Assembly (NCBI GenBank): GCA_028023455.1
Contig: JAQFVV010000013.1
Span: 4,220,001 to 4,284,000, forward strand
DNA from: Epiperipatus broadwayi
Lineage: Eukaryota > Onychophora > Udeonychophora > Euonychophora > Peripatidae
Length of the DNA stretch: 64,000 nt
Direction of reading: 5' to 3'
The position numbers and the translations under genes were made by a program. The notes beneath the pieces are model-generated. The model did not search any database. It worked only from the letters and a program-made list of their open reading frames with translations, and was not told the origin of the DNA. Below, in pieces: positions 12,601 through 26,464 of this stretch. The stretch's first letter is position 1, and each line of letters begins with the position of its first letter.

Positions 12601-15016
12601 CAATGGAAAAGCTTACAAGAAAAAAACCAACAGGAAAAAACTTAAAATTACAATTACCAAATAAGGAATCAAAAGAAAAGCAAAAACACTGGTAAGAGGT
12701 ATTTTAATGTGTATATTATATCTATATTTATAATTTTTTTAAATAAGTAATAATTAATGGTAATGAATAATTTTATTACTATTTTTTTTAATTAAAATGT
12801 GTTTTTTTTTATTTTACTTTCCCTCCAAAATGCAATTGTATAGGACCTTTTTCATTTTCATAAGAAAAGAAGAAAAGGGTTTAAACTAATTTAATTTTTT
12901 TTATCTTTGAAATGTTTTACAATTTTAATCATTGAAGAGGAAAACAATCCTGGTTAAAGTTAATGTTGGTTATTACTAAGAGTCAACAACAAGTTAATAT
13001 TACATAGTATATGAAATTATATTTTGTTTAAAATGCATTTAAGTTTGAATTGAAGCTTGAATTGTCATGTCATTTTTTTTTTCAATTTTCTTAAGCAATT
13101 TACTAGTTCATTTATTAAATAATTGTTTATAATATAATAGTATTGATGTCTTTATTCCTCCAGCTATCTATTCTATAAATTAGTAGTGTGTGTGACTTGA
13201 TTTCATTAAAGCACAATGTTTTAGGGATATGTAAATTGTCCCTGTAAAAGTATTTTAATTATAATAGAATAAGCATATAAAATTATATTTTCTCTTGTTC
13301 ACTCTCACATTCACTAGGGTCTTGTGATCTTGAGTTATATCTAGAGCAATAATAGTTAATTTAAATGTAAGGATTTGTGTTTAGATATCCAAATAATTCT
13401 CTGGATTGTGCAAAGGGCAAGATCACCTTTAAAGTCTATTCACTGCATTTTATATTTTTAGAGAACATTTACTTTATAGTTGGCCTATACACTCATGATA
13501 CCACATGAACAGAGCATTGATGTTGATCAACATGTATCAAAATCCCAGCATTATTTTTATGATACATATTTTAGATCTTAAGTATGTGCATCCAAATAAT
13601 TGTATGTATATTATACTCTAATTTTGGTATTGACTATGGAAGGAATGATTCTTGATTATGTCTAATGCTGGTTATATAATTGTTATTTTTTGCAGCTTAT
13701 TATAATTTATTAGTAAGACAATGTTAGCTTGTTACTTATAATTAGTAGTATAACTAACTACTTATATTTTTATTTTTTGCTTATCTCATGCTTCTTTCTT
13801 TTATATTTTATTTTATATTTGTTAATTCAATGATAAATGATGATGACTTTTGATTCATGGGGTGATGATAGTTATTTGCCACCACACCATGTCCTCCTCT
13901 ATGCCCCATACATTGACAATATATATCACAACCCTTAAGACAATCCCAATATCAATAACAATCAAGAATCACAATCCGCTGTCAAGGCAACCTCCTTTAA
14001 CAATAAAGTTAAAATATTCGTGCTTATATAAGAAAAACGTGTATAAACTACTTATAGACTAGAAAGATAGTATTTGTGTTAAACATAATAACAATTGCAA
14101 TCTGAAAAGAAAGTTGTGTATATATGTATGCTGACATCTTTTTTATGATGTCTGATATACACTTGAAAAATATTTGAAACACCATTGTTTCTATTTCTTA
14201 ACCTTAAATAATATATATGTATTTTGAAAACTTATCATAATCCTCTTAAATTCATTTTACGATTATAAAGCAAACATTTAAACAAAAATCATGGACCATT
14301 TTCAAAACTTCAGCTTATATTTGAAAAAAAAAAACAACCTCAAATTCTTAATGTACAGCAACTTAAAACAGGCAAATAGTGATCATGTGATGTACAATAA
14401 CTTCACACATTGTTTTTTGCATTTGATTCAAAATAAAAATTGAATTGCTAATTATAAAATCTTAATATATATTGCAGCATTCTGACTTGAATTTAAACTC
14501 GGTGATCTTTATCTACATAAAAATTTTGCTGGCTTTTTTTTTTAAATATTTTAATTCTAAGATTAACTAAATTATTTTAAAAGTAATTAAAATAGTTTAA
14601 AATAATACATCGTAATGTAACACAGCTATGAAAAACAAGCGATGTATCAAAATATTACTTTTATTTTATTTCGCTGCAAAATTTTAAGATTTTTTAATAT
14701 TTATTATCAGATGATATAATAAAATTAATGACATATATTACGTTAGGCATATAGTAATAAAAATATATAAATAGTTTTATATAACAGCAAAAATAAAATA
14801 AAGGACGTATTGATAACTTTATTTCTTGCTTTTTACTAACTGCATATATTTCAAAAGTAAGATTAAAACATAAACAAATAGGATAGGATATATAAATTGT
14901 TAAATTATGTATATTCATGCATATGTTTTATATGTTTTGGGATAATTTTTAAAAAGCATTAAATTTTATATATTCAATATATTATTTTAAATATTTTGTT
15001 TAAAATGGCTATTTAA
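12601..15016. other. AT-rich intergenic DNA, no gene seen
   Basis: No recognisable protein, RNA or boundary. A less AT-biased patch at 13850-14010 gives a 70-codon open frame, rich in His, Thr and Ile, without known motifs. The sequence at 14375-14410 (GATCATGTGATGTACAATAA) resembles the reverse complement of the SINE family 1 head and may be a small fragment of it. Confidence 0.4.
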
Positions 15017-15027
15017 AAATATTGATT
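15017..15027. repeat. target-site duplication of the RTE LINE (left copy)
   Basis: AAATATTGATT directly abuts the (TGA)n tail of the LINE. The identical 11 bases flank its truncated 5' end at 16642-16652. This pair sets the element's boundaries. Confidence 0.75.
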
Positions 15028-16641
15028 CATCATCATCATCAACCATTATCAATCCACTGCAGGGTGAAGGTCTCTCCAAGTTCAATCCATCTTTTCCGAT
15101 CTCTAGCATCTCTTCTCCACATCACCCCTGCACATTTTCTTATTTCATCCATCCATCTCACATGTGGTTTCTCTCTGGGTCTTTTACAATCTCTTGGAAT
15201 CCAGTTTAAGATTTCAATTGTCCATCTATTATAATCTCTTCTAGCAATATGTCCAGCCCAATTCCACTTGTCTTTTAATTTTTTCAAGGAGGTCAGTAAC
15301 ACCTGTTTGTTCTCTTACCCATATATTGCACTTTTGATCTCTTCTTATTACTCCCAACATGCATCTCTCCATACTTCTTTGAGTGATCTAAAATCTCTGT
15401 ATTACTCTTCTATTAAGTGTACAAGTCTCAGATCCATAAGTAAGAACTGGTAAAACACATTTATTAAAAACCTCCCTTTTCAAACACATAGGCATATTTC
15501 CTTTTAATATCAAGTTGTTTCTACCAAAAGCACTCCAAACAAGTTTAATTCTATGATTAATTTCATCCATTATGTTTCCATCTGTATTAATAATCCGACC
15601 AAGGTATTTGTAACTGTTAACTTCCTCTAACTCATCATAACCAATCTTTATTTTCATACTTTGAGAAAATTCATTAAACATTACTTTAGTCTTTTTAACA
15701 TTTATCTTTGGTCCTACTTTCCTACTGTCATCTGATTACTCTTGCAACATTTCCTGCAACTCTAAAGCATTATTTGCAAAAACAACTTCATCATCTGAAA
15801 AATCTAAATGACTTAAATAATCTCCATTCACTTTCACTCCTTTAGCTTCCCATTTTAATCCACAAAATACTTCTTGCAGTACTGCTGTAAAAGATTTTGG
15901 AGATATGGAGTCACCCTGTCTTAACCTTCTCAACATTGACTTTCCTAGTATCATTATGTAATCTAATTGTTGCTGTTGCATTTTATAAATATTCTTTAAA
16001 ATATACAATATTCTGGATCTATATCTTGATGATCCAATACATTAATCACTGAAGAAATGTTTATAAAATGAAATGCCTTTTCATAATCTACAAATCTAAA
16101 GTACAATGGCAACTCATATTCATTTGTCCTTTCTATAACTTCTCTCAATACCTGGATATGATCTACAGTACTAAATCCACTTTTAAAACCATCTTGTTCT
16201 CTTGGTTGATGGAAATCCAATGTTCTCTGTAGACCAGTTGTAATTATCTTGGTAAAATTTTTTATAAAACTGATAAAAGGCTGATAGGTTTGTATTTTCT
16301 AATATCTTCTTTATCATCTTTTTTAAATATTAATACTGCATTCTTCCAATCATCTGGTATATCTTTATCATTTAGACATTTGGTATATAACTTTGTTAAA
16401 AAATTTTTTTATTTCTTCACCTGCTTCTTTTAATATATCAATTATAATCCCATCATTACCTGGAGCTTTTCCTTTCTTCATAAATTTAATTGCATGTCTC
16501 ACTTCTTCATTTAAAATTCTGGGCAATTCGGAAGATATAATAGATATAGAAGATACTTGTTCTTTATTACTATATAATTCTTGATAGAAGTCTTCTATCC
16601 ATTTCATGATGTTATCTCTCTTTTTAGTAATAATTCCATCT
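15028..16641 (-). mobile_element. RTE-clade LINE, 5'-truncated, inactive
   Basis: Minus-strand frames, read from 16607 down, give a consecutive but frameshifted RTE reverse transcriptase. Recognisable parts are KFMKKGKAPGNDGI (16490-16430 region), DGFKSGFSTVDHIQVLREVI and VDYEKAFHFI (the usual KAFD aspartate reads His), RQGDSISPKSF, LDFSDDEVVFANN (the FADD box), KYLGRIINTDGN, YGSETCTLN, and the C-terminal NWAGHIARRD...RW..EI followed by W.PR..KR. The 3' end reads CTGCAGTGGATTGATAATGG then a (TGA)n tail, the usual RTE terminus. An 11-bp direct repeat, AAATATTGATT, at 15017-15027 and 16642-16652 is a target-site duplication, so the copy is 1614 bp and lacks the endonuclease half. At least four frame breaks make it a pseudogene. 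Confidence 0.88.
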
Positions 16642-16652
16642 AAATATTGATT

Positions 16653-19643
16653 ATAGTATAGAAAATAAATGAATAGAAAGGAATGTCTATTTTATATGGG
16701 TTTAAAATATATTTTGTTTTAATTTGTAAAATTATTATTTTTTTAATTATTTTTAAAAACATATTGTATTATTCATTTTATTAAATTTTTAAAAATATTT
16801 TAACGTCATGAAAAGTAGTTTGTTAGAAAAGAACTTTTATTCAGTGAATATGATAAATTTGACTCTTAATGGAAACTAATTAAAATAGAGATATTAAAAT
16901 CAAATATCATAGAAATAATATCTTCGATAAGATTAGATTGTCTCTTTCATATTTTGTCTCAACAGCTAAATTATACAAAAGTTTGTGCATATATATATCA
17001 ACAATTTTATTTAAATATTATAGGATAGATTCATAAAACGTTGTCTTAAAAGATATCAAGTCTCTTGAGAATCTAAATATAATAACATCGAATAAAAATC
17101 ATCTCATTGTGATAAATATCAGAGTTAAATGCTGTAATATACATTTTCAGGATATTTTGAAAAAATTCGTAAATGGTATTACATAAATAAAGCAGAATTA
17201 CATGCCATAAAATTTTAATTATGGAATACTTCATTAAAAATAAAAACCTGTTCAAATGGGTAATTTTATGAAATGCTAATAAGTTGGAATAAATCTGGAT
17301 TACCTATAATCTATACAACAGAAAACATTGTGAGATTTTCAGCAGAATCTATATGATTTTGAACTATAAATTATTATTTGTGTGTGTTTGTGTATTTATA
17401 TAAAATATAAAAGTGGATCATAAAATTTTTGTTGTACATAATATTGTTTTCTATAAAGTTACAATTTGATGGGCATTCCTTGTAAGTAGAAAACAAAGTT
17501 TACCAGGTAATATATATATTTTTTAATAAATTACTTATGCTCCAAGAATGCCTGTGTTTATTTAGTATACAAAAAAATATATCATTATCAAAAAAACAAT
17601 ATATTTTTAATCATAATTTTAGTTTGTTTAAAATACTTTTATTTATTTGTTATCTTTATTTATATCAATGGAAGTGCATATTTAATAAGCATTTGTAATA
17701 TTTTTATGAATGTAAATTGATAAGCTTAATGCTTATTATGATAAGAAAAATAGTAAACTAATTAAACATACTACTTAAATTTTGCAAAATATATTTTTAT
17801 GTATTTATTTAATTATCTGTGCTAACATTAAGGATCTGTAAATTAAAGGACTTGGCAATTCAAGGACTCTTATGAATCAATGTAGAAGACTAGGGTTATT
17901 GACTGTGGTATGATCTCAAGATTTCTTCTAAATGTATTTACATCATGTAGCGGGTGATCAGTCACCTGCATTTTTTTCTTAATAGAAAAAAAAAAAATCT
18001 TTTGTGTGTGTGTGTGTATTTTTACAACACACGATAGATACATTTATAAAATAATATAAAAGTATAATAAATAAATAACAATCAACTCAATTGTAAACTA
18101 TTCAACAAGGAATATTTTATTTACTTTTTAATTTTACATATTTTTTGTTATTATTGTTTATATTAATAAATTTTTGTCAATTAAATTGATTTTTCCATGA
18201 TCATTAATAATTAAATTATTACACTCTACATTGATCTAAACCTTGAGAGTCTATTTTATATATGTATTATTATATTAACAAGACAGAATATTAGATAAGC
18301 TTTTTACATGTTTCATTTTAATACCATTACATTTGACAATCCAAGTAGAGCCTGAATAAGAATTATTACTTGAAGAAAATACCATTACATTTAGTGTCCT
18401 TAAATGTGAAGTTTGATTATATATTTTTTTTAAAATACTATTACAATATATATTATAACCCTAGTAGCAGGAGTGTAAACACTATATAATCAGATTTGAA
18501 GAATAACGTGTGTGTGTCTACCTTTGCATACAAAGATACAATAAAAAAAACTATGCAGTTCATAAATTAAAGGGTATTTTAAGATATTTTTGATGTCGCC
18601 TATTTTGAATCATGTTATTAATAGAATTTTATCAATTCCTATAGAAAATAGAATGGTGATCAAATCCATGAAAAAGAATTATGAATTAACAATATTTTAT
18701 TAATTATAAATAAAATAATAAAATCCAGCAAAGAATTTATCTTTTGTAATAAAGCAATCAGCTATTGCTTTCTTTTGTTGAAAAATACAGTAGAATATTT
18801 TTCTCTAGGGTCTGAGATGGCTACATCAAAGTATGGGTAATAGTCAAAGATACAGACATTAAGCAGTAATTCATTTAAGGTCAACTTTATTCTAGCATGC
18901 ATTTACAGATTCCAAACTGCAAGATATATATAGAAGCAGTGTAGAAGTGAGCTGTGAAGCAAAGAGTTTTGCCTATTTTATAAACTATAAGAATGTTTTA
19001 TTATAGTGATAAATCTTTTGACATGTTAGGCTAGATGAGAACAAGTAGCACATCAGTTGAAAGATCCTAAGTATTCAGCCCCATTCAATAAATATATGAA
19101 ATTATATCTCTACCTCTTACAATCAGCCAATAAAGAGAAAAAACCATACTACACAGTGAATTGCTAAAGACTTATATGTATTTTTATGTGCATTATACTA
19201 ATATAAAGCTAATTTACATATCCAGTATATAAAGAGAAGAAATATACACTTTTAAAAAAATTTATGAAGATGATCAATTGAAATGAAAGAGAAAAAACGA
19301 ATATTCAAAACCTAGAATTTATGACATTAAATATTTGTTTTTACCAATAAAACATCAAGCTATTTTATTCTATAATATTGAAAAGAGACTTTAAACTTAC
19401 AAAAATTAAAAGAAATGAATTATTGTGATATGTTATCCTGTATATTTTCATTTGAATAATGAGTATGAACTCAAACTGAAATATATTAAATGAGTTGTAG
19501 ATGTTATGCTTCATTTTATATATATGCATGTGGAATTACTAGAAGTAAAATTAAATCTAGGAATTGTTTATTAAACATATACTAATGATTTTATGATTGA
19601 TTTTATATCTATATGTGAAATTATTAAACGGGAAGAAATTAAA
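16653..19643. other. AT-rich intergenic DNA, no gene seen
   Basis: No protein-like frame or RNA gene is recognisable. Short GTGTGTGT runs occur near 17380 and 18005, with A- and T-runs throughout. The patch at 17840-17970 has higher complexity and partial similarity to 5770-5880, suggesting an old dispersed repeat. Confidence 0.4.
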
Positions 19644-19807
19644 TGTCTGAAACTATCCTAGCGCCTCACTGAGTAGTGCCAAAGCATGAAACATTGGTCT
19701 GAGGCTAAGGAGTGGTTTTTAAGATAGAGATTTTTAAATGCTTTGTTTAGCTGGCATTTATCAATAAAGTTTGTTGGAGCAAATTAGCAGAGCTCTTTGT
19801 TTTTTAT
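19644..19807 (+). repeat. SINE-like repeat family 2, copy 1
   Basis: A ~164-bp unit runs from TGTCTGAAACTATCCTAGC to AGCAGAGCTCTTTGTTTTTT. It is nearly identical to 20072-20235. It contains CACTGAGTAGTGCCAAAGCATGAAACATTGGTCTGAGG (written here for 19658-19695 as a motif of under 40 bases split: CACTGAGTAGTGCCAAAGC, ATGAAACATTGGTCTGAGG), alignable with the core of SINE family 1. It encodes no protein. Confidence 0.7.
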
Positions 19808-20071
19808 TTACAAACTTAAAAATTGAGTCATGTGATATATTATTTTAATTTTTTGTTGACTATTTATAGTCTTTACTTTAAAGTTTTAAGCAATGTTATA
19901 TTGCTAAAGCTATTAATATATGGTTTGGCTGAAAATCTCTCAGCCCCATAAAGCTATTTAAGTTAGGTAGTTGAGTTTGAAGACATTTAGGTGTCTAACA
20001 ATTTCAGATTTTCTACTTAATAGTTAACTTTTAGATTAATGCTGGATTTGTCTTGGTATTTTTAGATCTAG
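19808..20071. other. spacer between the two family 2 repeats
   Basis: The 264-bp spacer contains CTCAGCCCCATAAAGC and AGACATTTAGGTGTCTAAC, the second of which is a small imperfect palindrome. It may be the 5' part of the second repeat unit, but I could not find a matching copy upstream of the first. Confidence 0.35.
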
Positions 20072-20235
20072 TGTCTGAAACTATCCTAGCACCTTACTGA
20101 GGAGTGCCAAAGCATGAAAACATTGGTCTGAGGCTAAGAAGTGGTTTTCAAGATAGAAATTTTTAAATGCTTTGTTTAGCTGGCATTTATCAATAAAGGT
20201 TGTTAGAGCAAATTAGCAGAGCTCTTTGTTTTTTA
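20072..20235 (+). repeat. SINE-like repeat family 2, copy 2
   Basis: This is the second copy of the unit at 19644, in the same orientation and offset by 428 bp, with a handful of point differences and one extra A. Both copies end in AGCTCTTTGTTTTTT. Flanks downstream (20265-20330) weakly resemble the flank upstream of copy 1, so a larger tandem duplication is possible. Confidence 0.7.
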
Positions 20236-21995
20236 AATATAAAAACTATTTGTTAAAAATAGATTAAAAATTGTGCACTTGATTCTATATTTATTCATGA
20301 AAGTGCTTAATGAGAAGGAATTATTGGTTGAAATTATATGAATTATTATAGGCTCGATTAGAGATTTACATTTGGAATTATTATTATAAAGCACATATAT
20401 TTTGTTTGATTAATAAATGGCTTTATTGTTTATTAATACAGTTCATTTGTTTTTCATAAGTTTAAATATTATAACTACAACACACACATTATGTTAGATC
20501 ATAAAATTATCCACAATTCTGGGAACATGCAAACCACTGAGAAATGGGCTGGGTTGTTATAGTAATGATTGGTAAATGATGATGATCACTATCTTACATG
20601 ATTCTAAGTAAACATTCACTTTTAAGAAGGTTTGGTGCCAGGAGTTTCTTCCAATAGAAACCAAAAACAAATAAAATACTTTAGAATAATTATGATCATA
20701 AACTATCATCATCATTCCTTTAGTTGAATTTAATGATATAAATTTAAACCTTGATTTATATGATTCACAGATAAATGTAGAGATATTCTTACATTTATAT
20801 TTATACATTTAGGCTTATGAAACATGGAATATATTATATATATTTATATATATATCATGGTTTTGAGTTCAAACTTAAACTACTGAGGAATTTACTATGA
20901 GAATAAACAAAATTAGGACTAAATTACTGGCACATAATTCATATTATTTTTACAATTGCAATTAAAACAGTAATATCCATTTTTTGTATCATGGAAAAGT
21001 ACACAATTGATTTTATTAATAAAGTTTTTTTACAAAATTTTAAAATGTTAATAAAGTATCTTTTATTAGTAATAAAATGAAAGTTACCAATTTAATAATA
21101 GCAGAAACATATACTGGGTAAAATTTTCTTGAATTGGCTCAGAAAACAAAGCATATATAAAAAATTGTATCGCATTTAAAAATTTAAAGTTTGTATAAAA
21201 AGTTTACCCAAGAAAATGAAATGAGTAACTGCAAATAGAAGTAATTTATAGATTTTGAAGTAGATACAGTCTTAAAAAATATCAAAACACTGAAGAGATT
21301 GTGTCAATATTGTGATTGTTATTACATTTCAATAGGAAAGAAGTTATTAAAGATAAAAAAATATAGTTCCAAGCCTATTTAATTGCAATGAAAATGGGTT
21401 CTGATGTATAAATGACTTAAGACAATCAAAATGACTGATATTTACTATTCACTTTATTTTTAAAAAATAAAGATATAATATTTTAAGTTTTTTTTTGATT
21501 GAATGTGAATAAGTTAACATTCACACCCAATAAATATTTATGAAAATGTACTTTCATATTTAATTTTTTCATCTTTATCAATGTCTAAGATATGCATAAA
21601 AAGTGTCTGTGTTACATACATGTGTGCGTCTTGAAAAGTATTGCAAACTTACAGTACAGTAAAAAAATACATATCATATACCATCAAAATTTATCACCAA
21701 AACATGAGATATTATCCACAATGCATGATGCACACAAGAGGTTTAAAACAAAATATAGGGAATATCACATTTTCATTGTGTGTATATGTATATCTATATA
21801 TGTGTGTATATCTCTAGTTGTTGAGATAGAGCATTTATATAAAAAATAGGTATATATGTAAGTTTTCTAATAGACAGACCAAACAGATGCAGAAGTAGAT
21901 AAATAAAAATAGATAGAAAAATAGATGTATAGAAATCTATAGACAAGTAGACACATAGATAAACAGACATGTAGATAGGCTGGTAGATAGATATA
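20236..21995. other. AT-rich intergenic DNA, no gene seen
   Basis: No recognisable coding or RNA feature. There is a TA-rich run near 20833-20855. From about 21785 a region of irregular GATA-like repeats leads into the pure microsatellite. Confidence 0.45.
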
Positions 21996-22276
<281 letters not shown>

Positions 22277-24560
22277 TCTTAGCAAATATATTTCAAGCGT
22301 CCTTTCATAGTGGAATGATGCAACAATTGGCAAAGATTTTTATGGTTTGCTTTCCTTATTTTATTTTCTGCCAAAGATAACAATTTATTAACCAATAATT
22401 AGATGGCTATTAGATGTATAGTTAAAATAGCTATTGCTTGAAAATACTCAGCTCTCTAACCAAATGTCCAGGTTTCACTTAATCACATTGAAGATATGGC
22501 AGATGGATGTTCTAACCATTACATCACCACTTTTTTTCTACAGTATATGTAATTTCTCTTAATATAAAACACTTTAATTTCTTTGCTAAATTCCAAGAAT
22601 TAATCTTCCTTTTCCAACTGTCTTTTCCTTTAACAAATGTAAATCCATTCTTAATCCTATTCTTTCTACTCCTAAAATGAGAGATGATTTTATATTGACC
22701 AAACTGTAGATCTAAAATATCTTTTGAAATAATCTCGCATTATTTACAATAATTATCTTAAATATATATAAACAGCTGATTAAAGTTTATAATCGAGGTT
22801 TATTTGAATAAATTAAGAGTGTGACATTTGATAATGATCAAGGCTTATTATTTGTTCATCAATAGTAATTATTTTTTAGTTAATTATCTTCATGTTAAAG
22901 CTTTAGACTTAATTTTCTATATCAAACAAGTTTATTTTCTATTCTGTCTTTTAAAAAAATTATTAATACCAATCTCGCCAAATTAACTACTCTTAAGCCA
23001 GAATTTATTCACATCTAAAATACCATCAATAATATTTTAAACAATCAATACACAAAGAAATTTCTTTTCTTCAGTATTATTTTAGTGAATATTTCTAAAA
23101 TTTAACTTAGAGAAAAACATCTAATACTTAAAAACAACTGCCTACTGACTACAGTTTTTATGAAAATTTTAATCGATGGCTTATCGTCAAACTATTTCCT
23201 CTCAAACCAAGATGCTTAATTTTTTGCTGAGTGTACATTATGATAATCAAATCTTAGACCACAATTACTTATCAGTCAATTTCTCATTTTCCTGTTTAAG
23301 TCCTATGGCATAATGACTTTTCTAAACGTCTAAAATATTATAAAAAGACTACAACAGTATTTATTTTACTATATGATATCGTTATAAGTAATGTGATATT
23401 TAGTAAGACAAGTTCCAAACAATTTAGCTCAAAAATAAGAATGATCAATTTATGAAGCTAAAATTTTCTCTATTAATTTCTAGGGTACAACCAATATTTT
23501 CCCTGTACTTTAGTTAATTGAATAAAATTATTATGATCAACTTCTGTGTTTAAATGTCAATACGTTATTTATGAATGAGTTAAGAATATTAGATTATTGA
23601 ATCGCTGCACAGAATTTAAGATTGAGTGAGGTAGTATATTTATAAAACTTCCCGCAATTAATCTGAAGTGATTGGTCGTATTACGTCTATATCTGTTTAT
23701 TGAAACAAGTTTGTTGTTAGGAATAAGGCCTATAATTTGTTTTATTAAACAGTTTTTTTCTTTAAAGAGATATTGAAGAGGCTCTGACGACCGTAATCAC
23801 AGGGGGGGGGGTGTAAAAATATAAAGCTAACTGTCGGAAAAAATAATAGACGAAAGATCGTAAGAGATCTTTTGAAAAGAAATAACAAATCGAAAATATG
23901 TAATAAAAGGAAGAAAATTCTAATTAATCGTAAAGAGGCGAATAAGGCGTAGTTACAGCTTAAATAGTATTTTACTTACTATATATAATTGAGGATTTTA
24001 CAGACATAAGTTCACAATTGTCAATCGAAACAACATAAGGTAATTCGTGCATATATGTAATTACTAAGTAGACATAATAATTAAGAGTAGTATGCAGTCT
24101 TCTATTAAACGATGAATTCTTTTACTAGGATTAATTAATATCTGCGGGTTTTTAAAAACCATTATATCGGCGACATAATTCACTGTTTCAATTAATGTTA
24201 TACTGAAAGGCTTTTTCTTCACAATTTTTTTTAACGTTTTAAAAACAAAAAAAAAAAAGTGTAGGCTTTCCTCCTGCGGTTTGCGTAGACACCTGAAATT
24301 TCCGCTAGAAAAAAAAAAAAGACATCTTGTCTGCGATTTACAGACAGAAAGGGAAGCTTCTCGGAGACGTTGTCTGAAGAGAAGCAGACAGCAGAGTCGC
24401 CTGTTCTTTTTCTGCCTATAGTATTTTAAATTAAAGTGATAATAATTTTTAAACTGATTATTTTGAATTATCATTTAAAATAATAAGTAGGACATATTTT
24501 TAATAGTGAACAATGTGTTCATATCTATGCAAATATTTTTTTATAAATCGCTGATATTTT
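22277..24560. other. intergenic DNA; CpG content rises towards the right
   Basis: Positions 22277-23640 are ordinary AT-rich sequence. From about 23660 CpG dinucleotides become more frequent. There is a G10 run at 23803-23812. On the minus strand a 136-codon frame (24064-24474) contains Phe/Lys-rich stretches from poly-T and poly-A runs. It lies next to the promoter-like region at 24.6-24.9 kb and could include a 5' exon, but I recognise no domain. Confidence 0.35.
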
Positions 24561-24589
24561 ATTTTAATAATATTTTTAAAAGCTGACCC

Positions 24590-24880
24590 ATTAGAAATAG
24601 GGCCAGAACTAATATCAGCAACCAATTTCAACCCGCCAATAGAACCTGAGTGTAATGTTTATCAATTTCCGTTTCGCGACCATCCTTTGGTTATCTCACT
24701 TCTACAAATGGAGAAAAATTTCTAATTGCGATTGGTTATTTTATTTATTGGTTCATGGAGCGACAGGAAAAGAATTTCAAAGCAACACGAGATGGCCTCG
24801 ACAAGCAGTCTGAGCCGAGCGAACTATAAATCATGAACACTTGAGCTAACAACACCTGGTCTCATCAAATGCGTGCGCAT
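24590..24880. promoter_or_regulatory. candidate CpG-retaining promoter with CCAAT boxes
   Basis: This stretch has many CpGs (TTTCGCGACC, GAGCGACAGG, CTCGACAAGC, GAGCCGAGCGAACT, GCGTGCGCATC), unlike the CpG-poor surroundings. CCAAT boxes occur at 24620 (AACCAATTTC) and 24634 (CGCCAATAG). Inverted CCAAT boxes occur at 24730 (CGATTGGTTA) and 24748 (TTATTGGTTC). A TATA-like CTATAAAT follows near 24825. The combination is typical of an animal housekeeping-type promoter. No downstream exon could be identified on either strand, so direction and target are unknown. It could instead be part of a young repeat. Confidence 0.35.
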
Positions 24881-24899
24881 CATCTAAGGAATACCTTTA

Positions 24900-26464
24900 A
24901 TATATTAAAAAAGATGTAGAAACTTAAAATGATAAACTTTTATAAATATTCTTTTAAAAGAGACTAAAGTCCACTGGGGAATTTGATAATAAATATTGAT
25001 TTTAAAGTAAAATTTGAATCAGATATATAAGTAGTATGGGCATTTTATCAAATGTTATATTCTTTGAAAATGTCGAGTATTCACATTCACACAGCCATAC
25101 CTAATCTCAACTTCTAATAAATAAAAGTTGCAACTTGTGCATCAGCTCACTGTTAAAGTAGCAGATATTTAAAATGGGACTATGGTATAACAAAGATGTG
25201 AACTATAGCTGCAATAGCTTAGAGTGGAAGCTGTTAAAAATCATAAATTTAGTATTCACTATGCAATAGCACTGAAAATTATCATCATTGGTATTTACAA
25301 ATGACAGTGACATCCTAATTACAGGAAAAGTAAAAGAGCTAAAAGACATCATGTTATTTCTGATGACTACATATACAAATATATTTGTGAAATATAAATA
25401 TGTCCACATATAAAATAAATGCACACTGGTTTTTAAGTCAGCTGAGCTTATCTTCATTTTCTGATTATGTATTTACTTCTCTCACTATAGCCAACTGGCA
25501 TTGCATCTTCCTAAAAGGGTTTTTGAAATCTGCCTGTTCCACAAAAATTATGCCCAAATTCCCCATAAAATTCTTTTTAGAATGTATTATTTTTCACTCA
25601 CTCCAACAAAAATATTTAATTATAATTACAGTTCATCATCACATCCAGCCAGTTGAATAACATTTCAATTAGTCTTAGGATTTTGCTATTGTGTTTTAAA
25701 ATAATAAGAAGTATCTCCTTAAACATAAAAAATTCCATCACTTTTGTAGTAGATCCATATCTCATTTCCATATTTGGAAAAGATATTAAATATTAAGATG
25801 TTAGACACTACTTTGTAAAAGTTTGTTTTTTTGTTTGCTTGAAATCTTCTAAAGAATATTCTTAATCTTTTTTTCTTATTTAAATAAAGTATTGTTGTAT
25901 AATATATATATTTATATAATAATATAATTGAATGATAATTAAAATATATATAATACTATATGTAGTTAAGTGTAAACTAATTAAAATTTAGAGTAGCCAC
26001 ACACATACATATGTATATTATCTATGGTTGAGGTTATTTTATCTATTAATTATGTTGCACAGCTGTGTTTTGCTCCAAATTGCCATGCTATTTATAACAG
26101 TATGTAAATGCAATTAAATCTATATTAAAAGTGTAATTTTTAACTGAATACATAAATATTAATGGATATGAATTTTCTTAGACAATGATTTTTAGCTCTA
26201 CAAAAAGCTGTATCACTATAATAGTAATGATGTATTATGTTCTTTTACTTTTTTTAAAACAATTGTAATAGATATATTAAGCACTTGGAGATGCCAGATA
26301 AGAAAAGCCTAGAAAACTTTTAATTTATTATGCCAAGCATGCTTTCAATATCTTTATATTGATATCATAATCATAACAATGAATGAGTGAAATTGTCGGT
26401 AAAGGACATGATATAAATATCATGTAAATTGTATTCAAATTATATGCAAATATGCTTACAAGAC
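24900..26464. other. AT-rich intergenic DNA, no gene seen
   Basis: Two 84-86-codon frames (25203-25457 minus, 25400-25660 plus) overlap on opposite strands and have no recognisable motif. There is a TATATA-rich block at 25900-25960. Nothing else is supported. Confidence 0.4.

Noticed and set aside
5770-17970. A third SINE family shared by 5770-5880 and 17840-17970
   Set aside because: Only two ~20-base patches agree. That is too little to define boundaries or exclude chance in AT-rich DNA.
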